Shown here one piece after another: positions 1 through 6,736 of a stretch of 9,671 nucleotides of DNA. Position numbers and translations under genes: made by a program. How positions within the stretch are numbered: position 1 is the stretch's first letter; every line of letters begins with the position of its first letter. The stretch lies in assembly GCA_014377915.1 (NCBI GenBank), contig JACMOT010000477.1:1-9671 (forward strand). Reading direction: 5' to 3'. The DNA comes from Tardiphaga sp. (GTDB taxonomy: Bacteria > Pseudomonadota > Alphaproteobacteria > Rhizobiales > Xanthobacteraceae). The notes below the pieces were generated by a model, which was given only the letters and a program-made list of their open reading frames with translations, did no database searches and was not told the DNA's origin.

Positions 1-402
1 CGCGTCGGCGACATCCTTCGGCATGTAGTTCCCGTCATGCTTGGCCAGCCCGGTGTCGGCCTTGAACACGCCGCCGGCGTCGAGCGCGCCCTCGGCAACG
101 ACGCCCTGCCCTTCGCGAAACAGATCCGGCAGGATGCCCTTGTAGGTGACCGGCAAGGCGGCGCCACCGTCGGACACCGTGAAGCTCACCGCGAGATTGT
201 CGCCGCGCACCAGCGAGCCCTGCTCCACCATGCCGCCGAGCCGGAACCGCTTGCCGACCGGCACATGCTTTTCCGCCGCCATGGTCGGGGTCGAGAAGAA
301 CACGATCGAATCGCGCAGCGCGTTCAGCACCAGGCCAGCCGCGATCGCCAGCACCACCAGCGCGCCTCCGATCATCGTCAATCGCCGCTGCTTGCGCGTC
401 AT
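1..402 (-). CDS. ccmE: Cytochrome c maturation heme chaperone CcmE (CycJ), partial (C-terminus beyond the left edge)
   Basis: CcmE is the periplasmic heme chaperone of system I cytochrome c biogenesis. It takes heme from CcmABCD, holds it covalently on a histidine, and passes it to the CcmF/H/I ligation complex. The 134 visible codons start at ATG 402-400 and remain open to the window edge. An N-terminal anchor covers about residues 11-29 ([19 protein letters not shown]). The OB-fold follows, with typical stretches such as [12 protein letters not shown] and [15 protein letters not shown]. The heme-binding motif is visible as LAKHDGNY, with His122 and Tyr126 matching the family HxxxY; many relatives have Glu where Gly124 sits here. 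A TAGGAT ribosome-binding sequence precedes the start. The gene begins 6 nt after the ccmI stop, so the two are almost certainly co-transcribed. About 20-30 C-terminal residues should be missing. The assignment is very secure. Confidence 0.96.
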   Translation of the reverse strand, partial: MTRKQRRLTMIGGALVVLAIAAGLVLNALRDSIVFFSTPTMAAEKHVPVGKRFRLGGMVEQGSLVRGDNLAVSFTVSDGGAALPVTYKGILPDLFREGQGVVAEGALDAGGVFKADTGLAKHDGNYMPKDVADA

Positions 403-408
403 GAAATC

Positions 409-1515
409 CTATCCATCAAGCCCGAAATTCTTCAGGCCGTCATTCAGCTGCTCGAGTTTTCCGGCTTCGCCGCCGACCGCCTGCCGCGCCTCGATCAGCG
501 CGCTTTTCGCGCTGTCGCGGTCGCCGAGCACCATATAGGCACGAACCAGCCGCAACCATCCCTCGACGTCATGGCCGTCCTGCTTCAGCCGCGTCGCCAG
601 CCGGTCGACCATGCCGCGCACCATGGCGGAGCGGTCCTCGGCATTCATGCCCTGCACCGAAGCGAGGGTGTCGTCGGACAGCGCCGGCAGGCCCGGCAAT
701 GCGCCGCCGACCCGCGCCAGGGCCGCCTGCACGGTCGGGCGCCACGGCGCATCGGCCGGCGCCTTCGCCAGCATCGCGCGCCAGATCGCGCCGGCGTCGG
801 GGCCGCGGCCGTCCTGTTCCGCAGCAAGGCCGAGGAAATAGCGCGCCTTGACCTCGTCGACATCCAGCGCCACCGCGCGTTCGAATTCGGTCTTGGCGTC
901 GGCGGTGACGACGCCATTGGCGGCGGCGGCCAGCGCCTCGCCCAGATCGGCGCGGCGCGCGGCATTGTCGCCATTATAAATGATGGCGTTGCGGAACGCG
1001 GTGACCGCCTCGTCATAGCGGCCGAGCCGTCCCAGCACCGGCGCCAGCACGCTCCAGCCGCGGCCGTCGGTCGGGTTCTTCTCCAGATGCGCCTGGACCT
1101 GCGCCACCAGATTGTCGAACGGCTGGGCCGCGCTCGGCGTCAAATTGCGTTGCGCCAGCGGGAAATCCGCCATCCGCGGCGAGCCCAGCGGCAGATAGAT
1201 GAGGATCGCGATCGCCGGCAGCCCAACCAGCGCCAGCACCGCCACCGCGCGCCGAACCCTCGGGCTGACGCGCGCGGTGATCCCGCTTTCGGCATCGACC
1301 GCGGCCAGCAGGCGGCGGCTGATTTCGACCCGCGCGGCCTCCGCTTCCGGGGGCCCGATCAACCCCGCCGCGGCATCACGGCCGATTTCGGCAAGCTGGT
1401 CCTTGTACACCGCCGCCTCGGTGCCGCCGCCACTGGAGCGGGGCCGGCCGAGCGGCCACAGCACGGCGAAGATCGCCGCGGCGGTCATCAGCGCGAACAC
1501 AAACCAAAGGGTCAT
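409..1515 (-). CDS. ccmI: Cytochrome c maturation apocytochrome chaperone CcmI (CycH)
   Basis: CcmI is the inner-membrane, TPR-containing chaperone that binds apocytochrome c and presents it to the CcmF/CcmH heme-ligation complex. The 368-residue product has the family architecture. A first membrane segment spans about residues 2-21. A cytoplasmic loop with the characteristic VYKDQLAEIGRDAAAGLI stretch follows, then a second membrane segment near residues 90-110. The periplasmic TPR-like part runs from about residue 125 to the C-terminus, with repeats such as GRGWSVLAPVLGRLGRYDEA and KARYFLGLAAEQDGR. Length matches rhizobial CycH proteins. The chosen ATG (1515-1513) has a GGAA sequence about 7 nt upstream and places the membrane anchor at the very N-terminus. 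It is the first gene of a minus-strand ccmI-ccmE operon and lies downstream of an FNR/FixK-type box. Confidence 0.95.
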   Translation of the reverse strand: MTLWFVFALMTAAAIFAVLWPLGRPRSSGGGTEAAVYKDQLAEIGRDAAAGLIGPPEAEAARVEISRRLLAAVDAESGITARVSPRVRRAVAVLALVGLPAIAILIYLPLGSPRMADFPLAQRNLTPSAAQPFDNLVAQVQAHLEKNPTDGRGWSVLAPVLGRLGRYDEAVTAFRNAIIYNGDNAARRADLGEALAAAANGVVTADAKTEFERAVALDVDEVKARYFLGLAAEQDGRGPDAGAIWRAMLAKAPADAPWRPTVQAALARVGGALPGLPALSDDTLASVQGMNAEDRSAMVRGMVDRLATRLKQDGHDVEGWLRLVRAYMVLGDRDSAKSALIEARQAVGGEAGKLEQLNDGLKNFGLDG

Positions 1516-1599
1516 CCACGGGTTCCGGTGCCGGCGCCGCTGCGATCGGCGGCTGCCACAGGTCGCGTTACACCATGTCTAAACCGGCCGCGCAATTGA

Positions 1600-1605
1600 C
1601 AAATA
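1600..1605 (-). promoter_or_regulatory. Possible -10 element of the ccmI promoter
   Basis: TATTTG, read on the minus strand, is a weak -10 match. It is placed 32 bp (centre to centre) from the FNR/FixK box. Transcription would start near 1593 and leave a leader of about 78 nt before the ccmI ATG. The hexamer is a poor match by itself, and the support comes from the spacing. Confidence 0.4.
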
Positions 1606-1627
1606 CGGCACCGCCCGCGGCAAAAAC

Positions 1628-1641
1628 TTGATGTAAATCAA
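1628..1641. promoter_or_regulatory. FNR/FixK-type operator (anaerobox) upstream of ccmI
   Basis: The 14-mer TTGATGTAAATCAA is a perfect TTGAT-N4-ATCAA palindrome, the consensus for FNR/FnrN/FixK regulators. In rhizobia and Rhodopseudomonas these activate microaerobic and anaerobic respiration genes. Its centre (1634.5) lies 32 bp from the centre of a possible -10 element on the minus strand (1605-1600). That is the spacing of a class II FNR promoter, where the box is centred at -41.5. Oxygen-dependent control of cytochrome c maturation would be biologically sensible. Which regulator binds is inference. The box is symmetric, but no gene on the plus strand is positioned to use it. Confidence 0.75.
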
Positions 1642-1833
1642 GGCGTCAGCCGAGGGTTTGCTGGGATTCATCGAGAGTTGAACACGGCTGCTGCACGGAA
1701 ATTAGGATCGGCTGGAGCACCGGACTACTGCGGCGGCGCCGGATTTGTAATCGCGCCTCTTTCATTATCCAGCCCGTGTGGGAGCAGTAGATCAACATCC
1801 ATCACCTGAGAGGACCCCTGAAAAGCCTTCATC
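1642..1833. other. Intergenic stretch between the FixK-type box and the regulator pseudogene
   Basis: No gene, RNA gene or convincing terminator is visible in these 192 bases. The open frame of the adjacent pseudogene reads into the right part on the minus strand, as far as a TGA at 1794-1792. This is only because that copy has lost its own stop codon. Confidence 0.5.
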
Positions 1834-2278
1834 CCGAAACCATGCGAGGTTCAATTCGAGCGTTTCGACGGCAGAGTTGAAGCCGGCGCTTGCTCTGATT
1901 CGATCAGATCGAATGCCTGTCTTCAGCCATGCGGTCGACAACTCCGGATCTTCGATTGCGACTTCTATGACTGCGATTGATTTGGCACCCTCGCCCAAGG
2001 ATGCCCACAACGTAGCTTGGCCATAAAAACTCGCATTGCTAAGTTCGGAGGCATCGATCCGGAGGGCGCGCGCGGTATCGCCGAGCCAGGCTGCAATCTC
2101 CGCGGCGGCAAACAGTAAATCAGGTTGCCGCGCGGGGCTTTGCTCGATCGCAGGGATCAATGCGCGAACACCTTCTGGATCTCCCTCCGAATACCCGCCC
2201 CAAAGCAGTCTAGCAGAACGCCTCCGACTGGGAACTGAAACCCTGCTCGGGAACAGGGAATGCCTGAACTGGCGTGCC
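1834..2278 (-). pseudogene. Truncated, decayed copy of the C-terminal part of the TPR regulator at 4315-6099
   Basis: Positions 1842-2278 align with 4317-4753 at a constant offset of 2475 and are mostly identical. Only the last ~145 codons of the regulator are represented; the winged-helix-like and TolB-like parts are absent. Several lesions are visible. One base is missing near 2268 (GCCTGAACTGG against GCCTGAAACTGG in the intact copy). A Tyr codon has become TAG (2210-2212, read on minus). One base is inserted near 2181-2190, shifting the frame. The normal TAA stop has become TGG, so the frame runs on to 1792. The recognisable protein stretch includes [19 protein letters not shown] and [16 protein letters not shown] 183-codon open frame (2343-1792) covers most of it, but its first part is out-of-frame sequence, so it is unlikely to be a functional gene. 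Confidence 0.88.
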
Positions 2279-2287
2279 GGACCGCGA

Positions 2288-2308
2288 GGGGAGCCCCGGC
2301 CGCTCCCC
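2288..2308 (-). terminator. Hairpin after the exported-protein gene, candidate terminator
   Basis: GGGGAGC and GCTCCCC form a perfect 7-bp stem around a 7-nt loop. It starts 18 nt after the stop codon of the minus-strand gene at 2327-2989. No run of T follows it on the minus strand, so it is not a classical intrinsic terminator. It may act as a 3'-end stabiliser or a weak terminator. Confidence 0.4.
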
Positions 2309-2326
2309 AAGCGAGATACTTTGAGA

Positions 2327-2989
2327 TCACTGTGGCCGCGCAATAATCTGGTGATGGGCGTCCACGCCGATGCTGCCGCGCTCCATTCCCTGTGGCTGGC
2401 CGCCGCTGTTGTAAATGACGAGGACGGCGTTGTCGTGGGTCGGCACGCTCGGCAGCGTCACGGCGACGCGGGCAGTGCCGTCGGCCTTCGCGGTGAAGCT
2501 GTTCGTCTTCCCGGCGCCGTCCAGCGGCGTGAAACTGATCGGTTTCGTGTCGAAATGGTTCTCGAAGAGGCTGTAGCTCTTGTTCGGCTGTAAGTTCTTG
2601 AACGTCGCCTCGAGCGTCACCTTACCGTCCTTCTCCGTGACGGAAACGGTTCCGGTGGCGGCCAACCATGCCTGGAGATCGAAGCCCAGCGGCTTGTGCT
2701 CGGCGCTGAACAGCTTTGAGGTCTTGGCATCCTGGTCGATGAACGGCGGTCGAACGCCGGCGACGTGCGTGATGCCCTGCGGACCGGTGGCCTCCGGAGC
2801 GGCGGAATCCTCAACGAAGACTTGTGGATCGAGCGCCTTGGGCTGTTTCGTCTCAGCGGAGAAGAAGGCGGCGTGAGTGACGAACTCAAGCTTCAGCGGC
2901 GAGGCCGCGAAGACGCCTGCGATGGAAGCGAAAATCAGTCCGACCGCCGCAGCCGAGAGGATGAGACGTCGTTCGAGCGTTTTGCACAT
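2327..2989 (-). CDS. Exported protein of unknown function with an N-terminal signal peptide
   Basis: This 220-residue product begins with a classical Sec signal peptide. A charged MCKTLERR start precedes a hydrophobic core, LILSAAAVGLIFASIAGVFA, and cleavage is likely after the VFA near residue 28. The mature protein is probably periplasmic and all-beta in character. It has no cysteine, no membrane segment and no catalytic motif I recognise. Its most distinctive part is the C-terminal half: FKNLQPNKSYSLFENHFD, then HDNAVLVIYNSGGQPQGMERG and GVDAHHQIIARPQ. I recall similar conserved proteobacterial proteins but no established function. An in-frame ATG at 3034 would add 15 residues. I chose 2989 because it gives a clean signal peptide and has an AAAGG sequence 12 nt upstream. 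The gene lies 151 bp downstream of the dehalogenase on the same strand. Confidence 0.82.
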   Translation of the reverse strand: MCKTLERRLILSAAAVGLIFASIAGVFAASPLKLEFVTHAAFFSAETKQPKALDPQVFVEDSAAPEATGPQGITHVAGVRPPFIDQDAKTSKLFSAEHKPLGFDLQAWLAATGTVSVTEKDGKVTLEATFKNLQPNKSYSLFENHFDTKPISFTPLDGAGKTNSFTAKADGTARVAVTLPSVPTHDNAVLVIYNSGGQPQGMERGSIGVDAHHQIIARPQ

Positions 2990-3088
2990 TGGATATCGTT
3001 GCCTTTCGATGTGACCAAACGAGCGAAACTGCATTCGCCCGACGCCCTCGAAGGCACCCGGCGGACACAGAGGCTCGATCTTCAGTTC

Positions 3089-3119
3089 GCTGCGACCCGC
3101 CTCGAAGTTACGTCGCAGC
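3089..3119. other. Inverted repeat between the dehalogenase and the exported-protein gene
   Basis: GCTGCGAC (3089-3096) and GTCGCAGC (3112-3119) form a perfect 8-bp stem with a 15-nt loop. On the minus strand it begins 21 nt after the dehalogenase stop and ends about 100 nt before the next start. There is no T-tract. It could be a weak terminator, an attenuating hairpin or an operator. Confidence 0.35.
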
Positions 3120-3140
3120 CGGAGCCAAACAGACGAATTT

Positions 3141-3839
3141 TCAGCGGACCGGAGCCGCCCCGAGTAGTTCCGGAAGATCTGCGAGCGTCTGGATTTCCCG
3201 GTCCGGTCTGCCCGGAAGGCGCTCCGGTCGCTGTCCGTACCGGTTGCACCAGACGACCCTCATTCCGAACGCCGACGCCGCGTAGGCGTCCCACGAATTC
3301 GAAGACAGAAAGCAAATCTGCTCGGTCGGGATCCCGAGCCGGTCGGCCGCGTATTGGTAGACAGCGGGGTCGGGCTTGTACACGCCAACCGTCTCGACCG
3401 AGAGCACCGCGTCAAGCAATTCGTGGATGTCTGCGTTCCGAACGGCCGCATCGAGCATCATGGGCGATCCGTTCGAGAGGATCGCAGTCTTGAGGCCGGC
3501 CGCCTTCAATCGCCGGAGGACGTCAGGCACCTCCGGAAAGGCCTCGAGCTTGAGATACAGGTCCATGAGGCGATCGCGAAGGCTTGGTTGATCGATCTTC
3601 AGCGTCTCCAAGCCATAATCCAAGGCGTCGCCCGTCACCTGCCAGAAGTCCGCGTGTCGTCCCTGTATCGTGCGCAACCAGGTGTATTGGAGTTGCTTGT
3701 CGCGCCAGAGGACGGTCAGCTTGTCGAGGTCGGCGCCGAGCATGTCTCGACAGCCGCGTGTCGCGGCGGCGAAGTCGAACAAGGTGCCGTAAGCGTCGAA
3801 GACGCATGCCTTCACGTCGTATTCAAGCATCGAAGTCAT
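3141..3839 (-). CDS. (S)-2-haloacid dehalogenase, type II (HAD superfamily)
   Basis: The predicted reaction is hydrolytic removal of halide from L-2-haloacids to give D-2-hydroxyacids (EC 3.8.1.2), in the cytoplasm. The 232-residue length is typical. All catalytic positions known from Pseudomonas L-DEX are present, shifted by 4-5: nucleophile Asp15 in FDAYGTLFD, Thr19, Arg46, Ser122-Asn123 in LSNGSP, Lys155 and Tyr161 in YKPDPAVY, and Ser179, Asn181 and Asp184 in SSNSWDA. The SSN-WDA motif separates this family from ordinary HAD phosphatases. The ATG at 3839-3837 has AAGGAG 9 nt upstream, which favours it over the in-frame Met4. The exported-protein gene follows on the same strand and a transposase remnant lies upstream. 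No haloacid transporter or regulator is adjacent, so the natural substrate is unproven; the annotation rests on residue conservation. Confidence 0.93.
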   Translation of the reverse strand: MTSMLEYDVKACVFDAYGTLFDFAAATRGCRDMLGADLDKLTVLWRDKQLQYTWLRTIQGRHADFWQVTGDALDYGLETLKIDQPSLRDRLMDLYLKLEAFPEVPDVLRRLKAAGLKTAILSNGSPMMLDAAVRNADIHELLDAVLSVETVGVYKPDPAVYQYAADRLGIPTEQICFLSSNSWDAYAASAFGMRVVWCNRYGQRPERLPGRPDREIQTLADLPELLGAAPVR

Positions 3840-3884
3840 TTCGTAACGCTCCTTGAGGGGCCTGGCCAGGTGCTTTGGATTGGA

Positions 3885-3904
3885 GTGAGCCCCTCGGGGC
3901 GCAC
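3885..3904. other. Short inverted repeat between the dehalogenase and the IS3 remnant
   Basis: GCCC (3889-3892) and GGGC (3897-3900) enclose CTCG. GTG and CAC flank them beyond one mismatch, giving a compact hairpin. It lies just past the transposase stop on the minus strand, upstream of the dehalogenase. It may be a terminator for transcription arriving from the IS side, or nothing functional. I could not match it to an IS terminal repeat. Confidence 0.3.
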
Positions 3905-3908
3905 AGGT

Positions 3909-4053
3909 TCAGGCCGTTGGATTGACTCTCCGCCGGGCGTGTTGCTTCTCAATTTGTGCGGGGCTGATATAGCCGAGAGCTGAGTTTAGCCTTCGGATAT
4001 CATAAACGCAGTCAATGAACTTTGGAAGATTCTCAACGACGTCGGCGCGGAGG
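3909..4053 (-). mobile_element. IS3-family transposase (OrfB) C-terminal remnant
   Basis: The minus strand encodes about 44 residues from [11 protein letters not shown] through [16 protein letters not shown] to the TGA at 3911-3909. This is the highly characteristic C-terminal tail of IS3-family OrfB transposases (normally RRLHSALGY.SP.QFE). Everything upstream is missing: the rest of the integrase domain with its DDE residues, OrfA and the left end. The homology stops near 4053, where oleate-hydratase-derived sequence begins. No right terminal repeat was found. The fragment is dead, but it marks past transposition next to a duplicated segment. A 157-codon open frame (4382-3909) happens to fuse it to unrelated antisense sequence. 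Confidence 0.85.
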
Positions 4054-4321
4054 GCGTCTCCAATGATCTCAAGGTGACCTGGAACGCATTCCAGGCAATG
4101 CACCAGGTTTGGACAGCGAGGTGGCGCTCGGGACCCTTCACTGCTGCCCCATAAAATCGGTACCGTTGCCGGGAATTTAAATCCGGTCATGGAATTACCG
4201 ATGACCCGACGGGCGACCGAGGTGGCCCCCAATTTTGTCGGCACCTGTCGCCATTGTAAGCTTCTGCTAAACGAAGCGGCGGACGCCAAACCGTAATCGA
4301 TCGCCTTACCGAAATTATGCG
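4054..4321 (+). pseudogene. Degraded duplicate of the oleate hydratase 3' end and its downstream spacer
   Basis: These 268 bases align with 8831-9098 at an overall constant offset of 4777, apart from two small compensating indels. By hand count they are roughly 87% identical. The first 50 or so bases correspond to the last codons of oleate hydratase ([15 protein letters not shown]). Here the stop TAG has become CAG (4104-4106), and no upstream coding sequence survives. The rest is the gene's downstream spacer. The left edge abuts the IS3 remnant. The right edge coincides with the stop codon of the regulator gene (TAA, 4317-4315 on minus). In this copy the spacer hairpins are partly degraded, so it looks like the older, non-functional copy. 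Confidence 0.87.
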
Positions 4322-6099
4322 AGCTTGGCTTCGAGCGTTTCGACGGCGGACTTGAAGCCGGCGCTTGCTCTGATTCGATCAAATCGAATGTCTGTCTTCA
4401 GCCACGCCGTCGACAACTCCAGATCGTCGATTGCGGCTTTTATGGCTGCGATTGCTTTAGCTTCCTCGCCCAAGGATGCCCACAACGTAGCTCGGCCATA
4501 AAAACTCGTATTGCTTAGTTCGGAGGCATCGATCCGGAGGGCGCGCGTGGTATCGCCGAGCCAGGCTGCAATCTCCGCGGCGGCAAACAGCAAATCAGGT
4601 TGCCGGGCGGGGCTTTGCTCGATCACAGGGATCAACGCGCGAGCACCTTCCGGATCTCCACCGAATACCCGCCCCAAGGCGGTGTAGCAGAGCGCCTCGG
4701 ACGGGGGACTTAAACCCTGCTCGGGACCAGGGAATGCCTGAAACTGGCGTGCCTGATAGTTCACTATCGCTTCTGCGATCTGTAACTGGATCGACAGTGG
4801 CTCGATCTCGCGCGCCTGCCGGAACGCCGCTTCGGCATCCTTGTGGCGGCCGCCAAGCGTGAGAAAGACGCCGAACACGCGAAATGTCCTCGCATGATTG
4901 CCGAGCCTCATGGCAGTTTTGTACATGGCCTCCGCCGCCGAGCGATCACGCTCGAGCCAGGCGTGAACCGTGGCGAGAGCGGCATGCGCCTCGGCCGACT
5001 CCGGATCAATCTCCAGCGCCCTGAGTGCGGCAGGCTTCGCAATCGTCAGCGCGGCCAGACGACTACGTACTCCAAGTCGAAAAAGGTCGCACTGGCTGTC
5101 TGCGATGCCGGAATATCCCCGGGCGTAGTCCGGCGCCTCGCGGCTGACCTGCGAAAACAGCCGAAGCGCTTCCTGGATGGCGGCGGGTGTTTGGCGATCG
5201 AGAAGTTGACGGGCCCGGTAGACTTTGGCGTGCGAGTCGACCGCGTTCGGGCCAGGGCTCAACTGCATCGCGCGAATCTTGGAACTGTCGAATCTGACGC
5301 GGCTGACGATGGTCGCAGCGATCCTCTGAACCGCTTGATTTCTATCTGTCGTGGAAGCCTCGATCCGGTCCGAGAATGCGACGAAGCCATTCTCGTTTGA
5401 AAGCTCGATGGACAGCCGGATCATATCGCGGTCGGTCCGAACGGTTCCTTCAAGGACACCGACGACACCCAATTCCGTGGCAAGGACGTCCGGTGGCGTC
5501 CCAGCCTGCCAATGGTAGAGCGCAAGTCGCTGCGATATCACGCGGTAGCCCTGCTCATCGGCGAGCGAGAAGAGTACCAATTCCGTGATGTCGGCGGCGA
5601 TCCGCTCATCATCGGGATCGCCCGACAAAGCTCTGAAAGGCATCACGGCGACCGCGGCACCCGGGCCTTCTCGGAATATGTTGGACGCGCTCGTTTCCAC
5701 CGTATTCAAGAACGGCGCGGCGCCTCTGAGCGCAAAGGTGGGCGTGTATCCTCCCGTGGGCAGACTGATCCTGATCGGGTCGTTAGACCCCTCGCCAGCG
5801 TAATATTCCTCCAATTTTCGGCGCAGGCGACGCGCTTCTACCCTGACAGTCGAATCTATACGGGGATCATAAGGCGGGCTGCGAGAGTATATCGTGTTTC
5901 CGATCACACTCTCCTTCAAAGAGTGCGCGTGATCTTTGATTGTTTGTTCCACAATGAAACCAAGGAGGTGCGACAGCTTCTCGGATGAACAAAAGAGCTG
6001 GCTGTTTTTGAGGCGCTCGACCTGCAGCAATATATCGCCGGGTCCAAGCCCGCTCGGCCTCGGGCTGGCTCCTTCTTCTCGGGACACCGGCTTGTTCAT
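4315..6099 (-). CDS. Winged-helix-like / TolB-like / TPR regulatory protein
   Basis: This 594-residue protein has three parts. Residues about 27-122 form a conserved N-terminal module ([18 protein letters not shown] ... [20 protein letters not shown] ... PTGGYTP). It is common at the head of alphaproteobacterial and acidobacterial TPR proteins and is regarded as winged-helix-like. Residues about 146-250 resemble the TolB N-terminal/FlgO-like domain seen in CadC- and adenylate-cyclase-like proteins ([20 protein letters not shown] ... [20 protein letters not shown]). From about 290 to the end are TPR-type helical repeats (for example [20 protein letters not shown] and [20 protein letters not shown]). 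There is no transmembrane segment or catalytic motif. A role as a transcriptional or signalling regulator is inferred from domains only; target and signal are unknown. AAGGGG lies 9 nt before the ATG. The stop TAA falls at a duplication junction, so the present C-terminus may not be the ancestral one. Confidence 0.85.
   Translation of the reverse strand: MNKPVSREEGASPRPSGLGPGDILLQVERLKNSQLFCSSEKLSHLLGFIVEQTIKDHAHSLKESVIGNTIYSRSPPYDPRIDSTVRVEARRLRRKLEEYYAGEGSNDPIRISLPTGGYTPTFALRGAAPFLNTVETSASNIFREGPGAAVAVMPFRALSGDPDDERIAADITELVLFSLADEQGYRVISQRLALYHWQAGTPPDVLATELGVVGVLEGTVRTDRDMIRLSIELSNENGFVAFSDRIEASTTDRNQAVQRIAATIVSRVRFDSSKIRAMQLSPGPNAVDSHAKVYRARQLLDRQTPAAIQEALRLFSQVSREAPDYARGYSGIADSQCDLFRLGVRSRLAALTIAKPAALRALEIDPESAEAHAALATVHAWLERDRSAAEAMYKTAMRLGNHARTFRVFGVFLTLGGRHKDAEAAFRQAREIEPLSIQLQIAEAIVNYQARQFQAFPGPEQGLSPPSEALCYTALGRVFGGDPEGARALIPVIEQSPARQPDLLFAAAEIAAWLGDTTRALRIDASELSNTSFYGRATLWASLGEEAKAIAAIKAAIDDLELSTAWLKTDIRFDRIRASAGFKSAVETLEAKLA
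4317..4753 (-). repeat. Segment duplicated at 1842-2278
   Basis: The 3' part of the regulator gene is the intact partner of the pseudogene copy at 1842-2278 (437 bp, constant offset 2475, same orientation). The two copies stop matching abruptly after GGCGTGCC (2271-2278 and 4746-4753). Direct repeats of this size and similarity could recombine and delete the roughly 2.5 kb between them, which holds the exported-protein and dehalogenase genes. Confidence 0.85.
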
Positions 6100-6301
6100 C
6101 TAAACTATCCCCTTGCCCCCGCTTCGGTGGCGAACGACGTCCAGACCCTTATCGTGAAAAAGGGCGGCGGACAAAAAGCCGTCGCTTCAGATTAGCAGAC
6201 TCCATGGTTCTGACGACCACAAAGTTAGTCGCCATCGGACCGTCTACCACTTATTCCTTGGGATGATTTCGGCTTGATGACGGTCCAGGATCTCAGAACG
6301 C
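6100..6301. other. Spacer between the regulator and the small membrane protein
   Basis: This stretch holds the upstream region of the regulator, whose ribosome-binding sequence AAGGGG sits at its left end. I see no convincing promoter hexamers, RNA gene or terminator. Confidence 0.4.
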
Positions 6302-6736
6302 TCAAAGGTTTTGTATTTCGTATCGACACAGTTCGCTGAATGACAGTAAGGGATCCATTCCTCCCTCATCCGCGAACAGCCGAAGTTCGTGCAAGGAGCG
6401 GTTTGGGGCCTGATATGCGTCGATGACCCGACGAACGACTGTTTCTGCGGCTACGATTACGCTTGGCGTCGCGACCAGGCGCATACGGGCGACCAAGACA
6501 TACAACCGCACCAAATCATTTACGTCGTCCCGCTGGTGACCCAGGGCGTCAGCGAAGAGGCGAGCCGTCTCTTCCATGAAGGCCACGTACAGCTTTTCAC
6601 GGCTCGCCCGGGTCTTCTCAAAGGTTTGCCGATGAAGCAGAACATGCTGGGTGACCCATGTGGTCGCGACTGTCGTGAGGCCACCGAGTGTGGCGCCTGC
6701 GAGCGCGATCAGAGCAGAGAAGTAAGTGGTGTCCAT
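6302..6736 (-). CDS. Small membrane-anchored protein of unknown function
   Basis: The 144-residue product starts MDTTYFSALIALAGATLGG. A hydrophobic segment of about 24 residues sits at its extreme N-terminus, probably a single membrane anchor or uncleaved signal. A soluble, mainly helical part rich in charged residues follows (RQTFEKTRASREKLYVAFME, then QRDDVNDLVRLYVLVARMR). It ends in YEIQNL with TGA at 6304-6302. No catalytic motif is evident and I cannot name a family, though similar one-helix proteins are common in proteobacteria. A TTG at 6784 would extend it by 16 residues (VARPAARRLERSARA). I prefer the ATG at 6736 because it puts the anchor at the start. The nearest Shine-Dalgarno-like sequence, GGAAAG, is 13 nt away, which is weak support. 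The gene stands alone. Confidence 0.7.
   Translation of the reverse strand: MDTTYFSALIALAGATLGGLTTVATTWVTQHVLLHRQTFEKTRASREKLYVAFMEETARLFADALGHQRDDVNDLVRLYVLVARMRLVATPSVIVAAETVVRRVIDAYQAPNRSLHELRLFADEGGMDPLLSFSELCRYEIQNL

Noticed and set aside
37..1599. 520-codon plus-strand open frame opposite ccmI and ccmE
   Set aside because: It is antisense to two clearly recognisable ccm genes; its Arg/His/Gln-rich product is a typical artefact of high-GC coding sequence.
1733..1765. tRNA-Thr-like anticodon stretch GGATTTGTAATCGCG
   Set aside because: The TTTGTAA loop resembles a Thr anticodon loop, but the flanking stem does not pair and no acceptor stem or T-loop consensus is present.
2765..3493. 242-codon plus-strand frame across the exported-protein and dehalogenase genes
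   Set aside because: It is antisense to two supported genes and is a low-complexity Arg-rich product.
4843..5988. Plus-strand frames (185 and 158 codons) opposite the regulator
   Set aside because: They are shadows of the regulator gene, whose domains are clearly recognisable on the minus strand.
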